Source: Maniola hyperantus
Taxonomy: Eukaryota; Arthropoda; Insecta; Lepidoptera; Nymphalidae
Reading direction: 5' to 3'
Length of the DNA: 64,000 bases
Assembly: GCF_902806685.2 (NCBI RefSeq)
Contig: NC_048561.1
Coordinates: 6,909,439-6,973,438 of the forward strand
Each line of letters starts with the position of its first letter. Position 1 is the stretch's first letter. Position numbers and translations under genes: made by a program. Below the pieces are notes generated by a model. The model searched no databases and was not told the origin of the DNA. It saw only the letters and a list, made by a program, of their open reading frames with translations. Positions 22,801-28,787 of this stretch are shown here, piece by piece.

Positions 22801-25800
22801 AATTCAACAGACAGACCGGACATACTCGATATAGCTCTTCTAAAGAACATCGCCCTTCAGGTGAGTCCTTTGGAGGTGCTGTCCGAGCTAGGTTCAGATC
22901 ACCGTCCCGTCCTAATGCGGCTAGGACCCCCGCCCACCGCGGCCCCCCCGACCAAAACAGTCATTGACTTCAAGAAGCTCTCAGAGCATCTTAAGTCTAT
23001 AGACTCAGTGCACATCTCTCAAATTCCTGACATTATAGGTAGTCTAGATGAAGCGCATGCAGCCTCACTGCACCTTACTAATCATATCCGCGATGCTCTA
23101 AGCGCCTGCTCCCGACAGATGCCGAACGGTTTCACCCGTCGACAGTTGCCGGACGACGCCAGAGAGCTCATCACCATCAAAAACGCTAAACGTAGAGCCC
23201 ATGACGCATGTCCTAACGCCGACAACCGGAGAGAACTCTGGAGAGCCCAGAGGGAGGTAAAGGCTCGCCTTGCCGAACTCCGCGACGAACAATGGGACAG
23301 GAAGCTGAGTGAGCTCAAGCCATCGCATGTAGCCTACTACAGCCTGGCGAGAGCTCTCAAAGCCGACCCTGTCTCGGCCACTCCTCCGCTTTTACGTCCC
23401 AATCAACCGCCCGCCTTTGAAGATGTCGATAAGGCCGAATGCTTGGCCGATAGCTTAGAAGCCCAATGCTCCCCGAGCACCATCTCTGTAGACAAGTCCC
23501 ATATAGAACTAGTCGAAAACAAACTAGCATCTATCTTCTCTTCCGCCCCAGGTGGCGATCCAATCCTCCCGACGAATAGCGGCGAAGTTCGTCAAATTAT
23601 CAAAGAATTTCACGCCAAAAAAGCCCCAGGCCCCGACTCTATTAATAACAAAACTCTAAAGTTACTCCCCGACGTATTAATCAACCTCCTGGTTGTCATT
23701 TTCAACACCCTCATGGCGGGATGCTCCTTCCCCGACAGGTGGAAAGAAGCTACCGTTATAGGCATCCCCAAGCCAGGGAAACCTAGGAACCTCCCTACTA
23801 GCTACCGCCCCATTAGTTTGCTCAACACCCTTGGCAAGGTGTATGAGAAAGTCATCCTCAACCGACTTAGGTCCGTCGTAGAGGAGAAAAACCTCCTCAA
23901 CGACGAGCAATTTGGCTTTCGAACCAGACACTCATGTGTTCATCAAGTGCACCGCCTCACGGAGCACATCCTTCTCGGTTTCAACCGATTCAAAACGAGA
24001 GGCATCCCAACGGGAGCCCTCTTCTTCGATGTAGCCAAAGCCTTCGACAAGGTGTGGCACGCCGGCTTGATCTACAAGCTTTACCATCTAGGCGTGCCCG
24101 AAAGACTCGTACGTTTACTACGAGAATTTCTCACCAATCGAACTTTCCGCTACCGTCTGGATGGAACCCTATCCTCCCCAAGACCTCTTCGAGCAGGAGT
24201 CCCTCAGGGCTCCCTGCTCTCGCCACTTTTGTACGCGCTGTACACCAGCGACATTCCCAGATCCCCTCATGTTCATATAGCCCAGTTCGCGGATGACACC
24301 GCTCTATACAGCTCCGACTTAAACTACCGGAACGTTAAAGCTCGACTCCAAAAGGCAGTCAGTAGCCTAGGCCACTGGTTCCGCCTTTGGAGGATAGAGG
24401 TTAACCCGGAGAAAAGCGCAGCAGTGCTCTTTCAAAAGTCCAAAAGGAAATCACAATACAAACTTCGACAGACTGAAATAACTCTTTACGACCGCCCCAT
24501 TCCCTGGCAAACTAATACCAAGTACTTGGGTGTAACCTTTGATGACAAGATGAGCTTCGCCGCGCACATTCGTAGAGTCCGCAAGAACGCAGCGTATGTG
24601 CTCTCCCGTCTTTACCCCATGATTTGCGCAAAGAGCAAAATGTCACTTCGACATAAAGTCACGCTATACAAAACGTGCATCCGCCCAATAATGTCTTATG
24701 CCTGTGTTGCATTTGCACACCTGCCGCCCTCCTCTCTCAAACCTCTCCAAGTCCTACAGAATAAGTTTATGCGTACGGCCACTGGCTCCCCGTGGTACAT
24801 GCGCAACGTGGACCTCCACAGAGACCTCCAACTCCCGACAATAGCTCATTACTTTAAACAGCTTTCCAAAAATTATTTTGAGAAAGCCATTAGACACCCC
24901 AACCCCCTAATAGTTGAGGCAGCGACTTACACCCCTGACCGAAACGACCCCCCAGATAAAAGACGCCCTAAGCACGTCCTTAACGACCCCGATGATCAAA
25001 TCATGACCGACAATGCACCCTATCTCGTAGGGATACACAATTCAACCTCATCACAGCGTCTTCGCCGGCGAAGACGAGGTCCCCGATTTCTAACGTCACC
25101 CGGACGTGGGCTCACGCCACGGCCTCGGGGGCGTACGGACTAACCAACAAAACCGACAACTCCACCCATCCCAACGTCATCCTAAGCCGTGGTCCGAGCC
25201 TCACAGGAGGCGCCCTTAGGAGGACGTTGCCCCCCGACCTCTCGAATTATTTCTTCGAGCCCTAGGGCTCACCCCCAGGCGGAGCTTCGCGCTCGCCAAC
25301 CCCCCCGGTGACGCTGTAGCGGCCAATAGGGCCTACGCAGCATAGTCAATCCGAAACAACACAAAAAATGTATGCCGGTACAGTTCTCCTCCAGACCTAG
25401 CGGTAGCAGTACCTAAGGAATAAAGAAAATAGTGCTTCAACAAGTGTTTTCCTGAAGAATTCCAACCAATCCAGCATAGTGAGATGTGCAGAAGCGCACA
25501 CCTTCCTAAATAAGACGTCGTAGGTAAATAGTATAGCCAACTTTGCCACACAATGATACTTTGCCGAAAAAGCAATTTATAAGCAAACTAGCTGATCCCC
25601 GCGACTTCGCCTGCGTAGATTTAGGTTTTTAAAGATCCCGTATAGCCTATGTCACTCAGGAATAATGTAGCTTTCTACTGGTGAAAGAATTTTTAAAATC
25701 GGTTCAGTAGTTCCAGAGATTACCCCCTACAAACAAACTTAATTACTTCTTTATATAATAGTATAGATAGATATAGAATAGATATAGATATAGATAGATA

Positions 25801-26476
25801 TAGAAGACTAGCTTATGCTCGCGACTTTGTACGCGTGGACTTCACAAATTTCAAAGCCCTGTTTCACCCCCTTAGGGGTTGAATTTTCAAAAACCCTTTC
25901 TTAACGGATGTCTACGTCATATCTATCTGCTATCTGCATGCCAAATTTCAGTCATTAGTTTGAGCTGTGCGGTGATATCAGTCAGTCAATCAATCAGTCC
26001 TTTTATATCACTACCCATATTATAAATGCGAAAGTGTGTTTGTTTGTTGATTTATCCCGGGAAATCAAAGATTTTCCACGGGATTTTTAAAAACCCAAAT
26101 CTGCGCGGATGAAGTCGCGAGCATCAGGTACCTATTGTTTAGAATATGGCGATAATTGCTCAAAATGTCCCGGGGCCGGGCGGGACGCTAGTCAGACAAA
26201 AATTTCTGGTGGGAGGCTTCGGCCGTGGCTAGTTACCACCCTACCGGCAAAGCCGTGCCGCGGTACGATGCCGTCTAGAAACCAATGGGGCATGGGTTTA
26301 ATACTGCCTTACCCCTTCCTGGTTAACCTGCTTCCATCTTAGAATGCATCATCACTTACCACCAGGTGAGATTGCAGTATCTGAATAAAAATAATAGATA
26401 AAACGTAGGTACCTTCTTTAATATGACTAAAACTAATAGACACTAAACAAAACAACACATAGCACTTAAGAATCAT
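10891..26476 (-). CDS. CLIP-domain serine protease A (snake-like, CLIPC type), ten exons
   Basis: Secreted trypsin-like protease of the kind used in insect melanization, Toll or clotting cascades. Coding exons in transcript order: 26413-26476, 19092-19210, 18263-18388, 15726-15867, 14870-15024, 14358-14485, 13107-13256, 12739-12871, 11614-11742, 10891-11097; all junctions keep frame, about 450 residues. Exon 1 is a signal peptide. Exons 2-3 form a six-cysteine CLIP domain; exon 4 repeats its second half (TCRYDGTQHQCCP). Exon 5 carries linker cysteines and the activation site DFR/IFGG, then EFPHM. Catalytic residues: His in TAAHV (exon 6), Asp in VHDIALLEL (exon 7), Ser in GDSGGP (exon 10); Asp189 is in TDSCH, giving trypsin-like specificity. 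Cys42 and Cys58 are replaced by Gly and Val. EFPHM, LSEFIRP and GVYTRVDAYLRWI resemble Drosophila snake. A Helitron end lies 3 nt past the stop; intron 1 holds a full Jockey element; intron 8 holds a 132-bp exon array. Confidence 0.86.
11207..11519. mobile_element. MITE with about 100-bp TIR, in intron 9 of protease A
   Basis: Arms share CTGCTGCCAACATTCGCGAA and AATTTGGCGCCATTTG; GCGAATGC tracts are repeated in each arm. Confidence 0.78.
11803..12871 (-). repeat. Tandem array of exon 8 of protease A (8 copies, 132-bp unit)
   Basis: Copies begin at 11803, 11935, 12067, 12199, 12332, 12471, 12610 and 12742; spacings are 132 bp, except one of 133 and two of 139. Only the copy at 12739-12871 has the true acceptor and the start of exon 8 (VTLSEFIRP). 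The others start inside codon 5 and are fused to the previous copy's first 11 intron bases. Most copies carry a 1-bp deletion (AGGCCG to AGCCG) that makes the unit exactly 44 codons and open. Copies alternate in pairs (types differing at CCC/CCG and GCGTC/GCATC), indicating growth by 264-bp dimers. Two copies have a 7-bp GC-rich insertion that shifts frame. Confidence 0.93.
13288..13690 (+). pseudogene. 3' end of a LINE-type polyprotein in intron 6 of protease A
   Basis: A 98-codon open frame (QAKRRKYENLDGSLVF, VETLGPWGPGA, RAGSYLGQRISLAIQRGNAA, LGTMPRC) followed by an A/T-rich 3' UTR with AATAAAACC and a poly(A)-like end. This C-terminal block is familiar from retrotransposon-derived proteins in many animals. 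Clade not assigned. The ATG at 13288 is incidental. Confidence 0.6.
14119..14292. repeat. (TATTTC)n array followed by a C20 tract
   Basis: About 22 hexamer units (14119-14253), then AAAAAAAGG and a run of about 20 C (14273-14292). A shorter (TATTTC) stretch is at 13911-13940. It lies 66 bp from exon 6 of protease A. Confidence 0.92.
14293..14332 (-). repeat. Duplicated fragment of exon 6 of protease A
   Basis: A 40-bp stretch matches 14421-14460 (SEEGSKDDVEW region) with about five differences. It begins directly at a 20-bp C tract, and exon 6 itself contains a C-rich run at the same point. This suggests replication slippage or repair at the homopolymer. Confidence 0.65.
14583..14850 (+). 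pseudogene. RTE-like LINE 3' remnant in intron 5 of protease A
   Basis: Decayed frame with DIAQRVAKLKW, DRRWGPKVLEWRPR, GRPPLGGRTTSD and GQQWTSIG-like end, ending (GATGAT)n. It lies about 20 bp from the exon 5 donor. Confidence 0.7.
15052..15395 (-). mobile_element. 5'-truncated Jockey copy (3' end)
   Basis: Reverse complement matches the last part of ORF2 and the 3' UTR of the element at 20289-25368 (about 24950-25368). It has an internal deletion of about 100 bp relative to that copy and a CA-rich tail. It lies in intron 4 of protease A. Confidence 0.85.
15446..15711 (-). mobile_element. Helitron-like repeat, GACTGACT type, with expanded tetranucleotide
   Basis: Starts ACTAGCTTATGCTCGC and carries about 17 TCAG units (15624-15690), far more than other copies in the window. 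It lies just downstream of exon 4 of protease A. Confidence 0.78.
15927..16103 (+). mobile_element. tRNA-derived SINE, type C, in intron 3 of protease A
   Basis: Family definition: AGAGCCTCGATAGCTCAATAG head (A box), GGTTCAAATCCCACCC (B box), body CCTAGCACAAGCTTTACGC and tail GGCTAATATTCTT then A-rich. Confidence 0.78.
16226..16442 (+). mobile_element. Helitron-like repeat, GACTGACT type
   Basis: Complete copy ending GAGCATAAGCTAGT; followed at once by a second, 3'-truncated copy (16448-16630). Confidence 0.75.
16448..16630 (+). mobile_element. Helitron-like repeat, GACTGACT type, truncated
   Basis: Diverged copy (TCTAAATATAGAAAACG start) that ends in the AATTTGCATAGTC region without the CTAGT terminus. 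Confidence 0.6.
16678..16867. mobile_element. MITE with about 55-bp TIR, in intron 3 of protease A
   Basis: Arms ATTCGCTAACTCAGTGTCTA...GAATGATAGCCACCG, mirrored at the right with few changes. It is a short relative of 53397-55146. Confidence 0.78.
17040..17295 (+). pseudogene. C-terminal remnant of a LINE reverse transcriptase ORF
   Basis: Open stretch METIPIVISANWLFPVS, YHLRRLGF, KMQKAVLLDSARIVRRF ending TGA, followed by a 3' UTR-like segment. This pattern is typical of ORF2 ends of LINEs. It lies in intron 3 of protease A. Confidence 0.55.
17379..17812 (-). mobile_element. GGGTTCCGTA element, in intron 3 of protease A
   Basis: TTCCGTACCTCAATAGGAAAA at left and CACTTGCCCGGTTTTTTATG at right (minus orientation). 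A partial copy also lies at 12910-13040 in intron 7. Confidence 0.7.
18650..19055 (-). pseudogene. RTE-like LINE 3' remnant in intron 2 of protease A
   Basis: Minus-strand frames with MRAMCGVSLRDQIRSEEIRR, VTDLTQRVAKLKWQWAEHI and DRRWGPKVLEWRPR; ends (GATGAT)n. It lies about 36 bp from exon 2. Confidence 0.72.
19238..19482. repeat. 35-bp tandem repeat, seven copies
   Basis: Unit ACCTTCCTAAATAAGATGTC + CTAAATGGTATAGTT at 19238, 19273, 19308 and so on. A diverged eighth unit is at about 25498, across the LTR/Jockey insertion, so the array predates both. It begins 28 bp upstream of exon 2 of protease A. Confidence 0.9.
19511..19715. mobile_element. MITE with about 50-bp TIR in intron 1 of protease A
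   Basis: Arms carry CATACCACGATTAATTTTTG and its near-complement; half of a second copy is near 16880-16930. It lies between the 35-bp tandem array and the solo LTR. Confidence 0.68.
20600..22228 (+). CDS. Jockey ORF1: Gag-like nucleic-acid-binding protein
   Basis: 542 residues from the first ATG of the frame (MGPNHPDQPAP). The N-terminal third is low complexity, Pro/Thr/Lys-rich. The middle resembles the Gag region of Jockey-clade ORF1 proteins. Three zinc knuckles follow at about residues 333-395: CHRCQMYGHSARNC, CVKCLGDHGTSDC and CVLCRSQGHTANYRGC. The C-terminal part is rich in Pro-Ala repeats (KPAQPAPAKPAQ). It would coat element RNA and guide it to DNA. The stop overlaps the ORF2 start as TAATG, suggesting reinitiation. 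No disabling change is visible. Confidence 0.88.
   Translation: MGPNHPDQPAPGPHQGPEFPQTFYKDVDMSALIADLATRDPNYLKKFKVHASRTPTRYDRPPASPPSATAMEDDTPTVTPTDTKEPHSKTPAGPSAQKPIPTKEPHSETSPASSETEEFTTVQTKAQKRKLKASKSHANPPKKVGVAAPSGPGTQPTTSQATPEEESEDSPMEDSPREKVPPLFIREKLSWQRILPLLDQRGISFTSARSTAIGIKVQCPTSGDHRLLTKTLRQENVGFHTYALPDERVLRVVIRGLPKELDTELIKTDLLSQELPVLEVHRMYHPRTKVPYEMVLVTLELSPAGKKVNNITSVCRLTGLKIEPPRNRGRMGQCHRCQMYGHSARNCFAHPRCVKCLGDHGTSDCPRKQPTEEPPSCVLCRSQGHTANYRGCPKAPKEQKRRVKPAGRKPTAAPQPTQKFVPAPAPATNAWDKPLPRTNPPAPKPTQAPPAKPAQPAPAKPAQPAPAKASASTPKPQPQPEQPLHTSAAANAADNLKLIETVLASIDIVEMEIFARTFREDPKTAITQHLGLLISINNLKNL
22228..25143 (+). CDS. Jockey ORF2: endonuclease-reverse transcriptase
   Basis: 971 residues, intact. 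The N-terminal AP-type endonuclease (about 1-230) has the catalytic series FYNANG, LLVQETF, VAGDLNAKHQSW and SDHRPV. The reverse transcriptase (about 470-760) has YRPISLL, FFDVAKAFDKVWH, GVPQGSLLSPLLY, the active-site FADDT and KYLGVTFD. The tail is basic and Arg-rich, ending PRGRTD. It nicks target DNA and copies the element RNA at the nick. All expected catalytic residues are present, so the copy may be young and possibly competent. Clade assignment (Jockey) rests on domain order and motif style, not on a search. Confidence 0.9.
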   Translation: MDSTTKGRLKPHSLVVAFYNANGLIDQMDEVREFVCAHQTDILLVQETFLKPSRSNPRIANFNIVRNDRATAKGGTAIYYRRALHCTPLDPPQLTNMEASICQVSMTGHPSVILASVYLSPSKDLLESDIRALLSLGDSVIVAGDLNAKHQSWNCRSPNSRGRQLERLTHRPDLNFIVIAPDTPTRYPMTDNSTDRPDILDIALLKNIALQVSPLEVLSELGSDHRPVLMRLGPPPTAAPPTKTVIDFKKLSEHLKSIDSVHISQIPDIIGSLDEAHAASLHLTNHIRDALSACSRQMPNGFTRRQLPDDARELITIKNAKRRAHDACPNADNRRELWRAQREVKARLAELRDEQWDRKLSELKPSHVAYYSLARALKADPVSATPPLLRPNQPPAFEDVDKAECLADSLEAQCSPSTISVDKSHIELVENKLASIFSSAPGGDPILPTNSGEVRQIIKEFHAKKAPGPDSINNKTLKLLPDVLINLLVVIFNTLMAGCSFPDRWKEATVIGIPKPGKPRNLPTSYRPISLLNTLGKVYEKVILNRLRSVVEEKNLLNDEQFGFRTRHSCVHQVHRLTEHILLGFNRFKTRGIPTGALFFDVAKAFDKVWHAGLIYKLYHLGVPERLVRLLREFLTNRTFRYRLDGTLSSPRPLRAGVPQGSLLSPLLYALYTSDIPRSPHVHIAQFADDTALYSSDLNYRNVKARLQKAVSSLGHWFRLWRIEVNPEKSAAVLFQKSKRKSQYKLRQTEITLYDRPIPWQTNTKYLGVTFDDKMSFAAHIRRVRKNAAYVLSRLYPMICAKSKMSLRHKVTLYKTCIRPIMSYACVAFAHLPPSSLKPLQVLQNKFMRTATGSPWYMRNVDLHRDLQLPTIAHYFKQLSKNYFEKAIRHPNPLIVEAATYTPDRNDPPDKRRPKHVLNDPDDQIMTDNAPYLVGIHNSTSSQRLRRRRRGPRFLTSPGRGLTPRPRGRTD
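25589..25768 (-). mobile_element. Helitron-like repeat, GGGGATCAGCTAGT type
   Basis: Starts ACTAGCTGATCCCCGCG on the plus strand. Same family as the second half of 48950-49692 (CTACTGGTGAAAGAATTTTTAAAATCGGTTC). Confidence 0.7.
25807..26010 (-). mobile_element. Helitron-like repeat, GACTGACT type
   Basis: ACTAGCTTATGCTCGCGAC at the left; ends in CAGTCCTTTTATAT. Directly followed by a GCGAAAGTGTG-type Helitron fragment (26012-26128). Confidence 0.72.
26012..26128 (+). mobile_element. Helitron-like repeat, GCGAAAGTGTG type, internally deleted
   Basis: Family definition: starts near TTATAAATGCGAAAGTGTG, contains GGCTACTTTTTATCCCGG and AAATCAAAGAGTTCC, and ends GACGAAGTCGCGGGCATCAGCTAGT (Lep1-like Helitron). 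This copy keeps both ends but little of the middle. Confidence 0.65.
26185..26390 (+). mobile_element. tRNA-derived SINE, type B, headless
   Basis: GTGGGAGGCTTCGGCCGTGG to CAGTATCTGAATAAAAATAA; between the Helitron cluster and exon 1 of protease A. Confidence 0.7.
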
Positions 26477-26734
26477 GTTTAAAACACACTAACACTAAAA
26501 TAATGTAAATAATTAGGTTATATAACAAAGCTTTATAAATAGGAGATATCAACAAAAAACACAACCGAGTCGCGATATAGACGGCTGACTTCTGACCTTG
26601 CCTCTGCTTAAGGTATCTCGTATCTACATCAGAACCACAAAACTGAGTGATTCATACATCTACCTATCATACATGTTAATTATTATGCTTTATTTGTATT
26701 CATTTCATTGTCTTTCTAACCATTACCTTAATAT

Positions 26735-27160
26735 AAAAACCGGCCAAGTGCGAGCCAGGCTCGCGCAGTGAGGTTTCCGTACTAAAGTTTTACAGTATTT
26801 TTTCGACATTTTGCAGGATAATTCAAAAACTATGATACATAAAAATAAATAAAAATCTGTTTTAGAATGCACAGGTGAAGCCCTTTCATATGATAACCCA
26901 CTTGATATAGTTATCTTACTTCTAAATTGAAAATACTAATTATTATTAGTTTATGACACAATTTTTTTTTATGTGATGTAACCACAAATTCACGGTTTTC
27001 AGATTTTTCCCCTAATGCCAGCTATAAGACCTACCTTCTTGCCAAATTTCATGATTCTAGGTCAACGGGAAGTACTCTGTAGGTTTCTTGACAGACAGAC
27101 AGACAACAAAGTCATCCTATAAGGGTGCCGTTTTTCCTTTTGAGGTACGAAACCCTTAAA
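26735..27160 (+). mobile_element. GGGTTCCGTA interspersed element
   Basis: Family definition: about 430-560 bp, one end AAAAACCGGCCAAGTGCGAG...GGGTTCCGTA, other end TTTTGAGGTACGGAACCCT, so a short inverted terminal motif. Inside are GATAATTCAAAAACTATGATG, ATGATACCCCACTTG and a (GACA)n run. No coding capacity. This copy lies between the two protease promoters. Confidence 0.7.
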
Positions 27161-27482
27161 ATTCTGAGCGCTGGTATTCTGCCGAGACGAGTATAGCAAC
27201 TCTTTTTATCCCAGGAAATCGGTTTAAAAACCTAAGTTCAGCGGACAAAGTCATCATCTAGTAAAAAGTATTTTTCTTTATTTGTCACTTACCGAGTTCT
27301 GATCTTCCGCGCTACGATATAAGTTTGTAAACAGATGTACTTAATTGTTTTAATTAAGTAGATATAGGTACTTAGTTATTTGCGTACACAACAATTTAAG
27401 CTGTGGTTTTCCTGCTTTAGTTTTATCGTGTTACATTGGCCCCAACGTTGGCCCCAACACTTTTCGCCCAAGCAACGTGTGG

Positions 27483-27541
27483 ATCAGGGAATTAGCTTTG
27501 CCAATGTTGGGGCCAATGCTAATTTCCCGATCCACACGTTG
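27483..27541. repeat. 24-bp arm hairpin with TTGGGGCCAA core
   Basis: CAACGTGTGGATCAGGGAAT...AGC pairs with its near-complement; TTGGCCCCAA palindromes lie on both sides. It is in the intergenic region between the two proteases. Confidence 0.6.
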
Positions 27542-27974
27542 GCCAAGAAACGCAAATATGAGAATATAGTAAATCAGTAAGTCCCCTTATTTAAATGCGA
27601 ATGTGTGTTTCTTTGTTGGTTTGTTGGTTTGTTCTTCAATCACGTCACGATTTTTTGCATGGGTATAGTTGAAGACCTGGAGAGTGACATAGGTTACTTT
27701 TAGGCGACAAAGCAAGTATTGTTTGGTACCATTTTGCGGTTGTCCTTTAGGTGGTCAGCACGAAGTAATGCTTACGCAGTTCCGTGCTCAGCTTGGTGGA
27801 CATGGGGAGGTTATCCTAGTCCGAGCGAGTCGGACACACCCTGCCAGCTGGCAGAAGTCCGTAGGGATTCAAATGAGAGCCAAACTACGTGTGTGTGGAG
27901 CGCACTACGTATAAACCCCTCCTAAAGTTCACGGCAAGTTTTTTTTGTGAGAACAACTTGCACTTGTCCGGTTT

Positions 27975-28055
27975 TTAGAGTTCCGTACTCGAAAGCGATT
28001 TTTAGAGTTCCGTACTCAAAAGCGGTTTTTAGAGTTCCGTACTCGAAAGAGTGGC
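27975..28055. repeat. Three-copy tandem repeat (TTTTTAGAGTTCCGTACTC)
   Basis: Period about 27 bp; built from the terminus of a GGGTTCCGTA element. Confidence 0.7.
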
Positions 28056-28058
28056 TAC

Positions 28059-28370
28059 TCAAAGTCAAAGTCAAAGTCAAATAATTTATTTAAAATCCTA
28101 CTAATATTATAAATGCGAAAGTGTGCATGTTTGGATGTTTGGATGTTTGGATGTTTGTTACTCAATCACGCTAAAACGGCCGAACGGATTTGGATGAAAT
28201 TTGGAATGGAGATAGATTTTACCCTGGATTAACACATAGGCTACTTTTTATCCCGGAAAATCAAAGAGTTCCTACGGGATTTTAAAAAAACCTAATTTCA
28301 GGGAGGGTTCCAAACGCGCCCAGGTCTGAGAAGAGCCCACAACAAACTCAGTGATATAACTTGTATACCT
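28059..28370 (-). mobile_element. SINE-like 3' tail repeat interrupted by a Helitron-like copy (28094-28310)
   Basis: The outer parts match, in reverse, the repeat at 61807-61985 (GAGTTTGTTGTGGGCTCTTC ... CATTTGACTTTGACTTTG). The inner GCGAAAGTGTG-type Helitron copy interrupts it. This gives the order: tail repeat first, Helitron later. Confidence 0.6.
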
Positions 28371-28787
28371 ACGATATTATACAGAACCCTTCGTGTGCGA
28401 ATCGGACTCGAACTTTTACTTATAGTTCCTTGACTTTACTCAAGCTTTCATTTAAATAAAACCCACTGAGTAGAGACGCCGTCTTATAAGTGAATTCTGA
28501 TAATATAAGAATTATCGATAAAATTATTTATATTAGTTTACGATAAAAATATAAGTCTGATATTGAGTTAACTTTAAAATTTAAATAGAATTACAAGTAA
28601 AGTTATTATAGAATAAAAAGTGTTTAAAAAAGTTAAAAAAATAATGTTTTTGATTTTCGATAGAAAAATAAAAAAGTAGCGAAACAAGTGGTGTTTTGAA
28701 TTTAACATTTTTGTTTACTTTTCAACCAAGTTTTTTAAAAAATATCAAAGGAATTGATTAAAAATTGTGTATTATATATAGTTTAAA

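Larger units (their letters stand above)
20289..25368 (+). mobile_element. Full-length Jockey-type LINE with 11-bp target duplication
   Basis: Two long ORFs (20600-22228 and 22228-25143) sit between a 311-nt 5' UTR and a 225-nt 3' UTR ending in an A-rich tail (ACACAAAAAA). The identical 11-mer TGTATGCCGGT flanks both ends (20278-20288 and 25369-25379). This fixes the borders and shows a complete insertion of about 5.08 kb. It lies in sense orientation on the plus strand, inside intron 1 of protease A (minus strand) and inside a solo LTR. A 5'-truncated copy of the same family lies at 15052-15395. Confidence 0.9.
19769..25476 (+). mobile_element. Solo LTR interrupted by the Jockey element
   Basis: Left part 19769-20288 and right part 25380-25476 together form an LTR of about 617 bp starting TGTGTATTG and ending CCAATCCAGCA. 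It is flanked by the 5-bp duplication TAGTG (19764-19768 and 25477-25481). It has CCAAT-type boxes (GATTGGTCAAT, CCAATCAGA), a TATA-like AAATAAATAC near 20260, and AATAAAG near 25420, as expected of U3-R. No internal region or primer site follows, so it is a solo LTR left by recombination. Orientation is inferred from these promoter features; family not determined. Confidence 0.72.
26543..28787. other. Intergenic region between the divergent proteases
   Basis: CTATTTATAAAG (minus strand, about 26542-26531) is a possible TATA box for protease A. Then come a GGGTTCCGTA element, a hairpin, Helitron fragments (27582-27710), the three-copy tandem and the SINE-like tail with a nested Helitron. 27724-27925 and 28400-28780 show no recognised feature; the latter is A/T-rich and directly precedes protease B. 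Confidence 0.5.
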
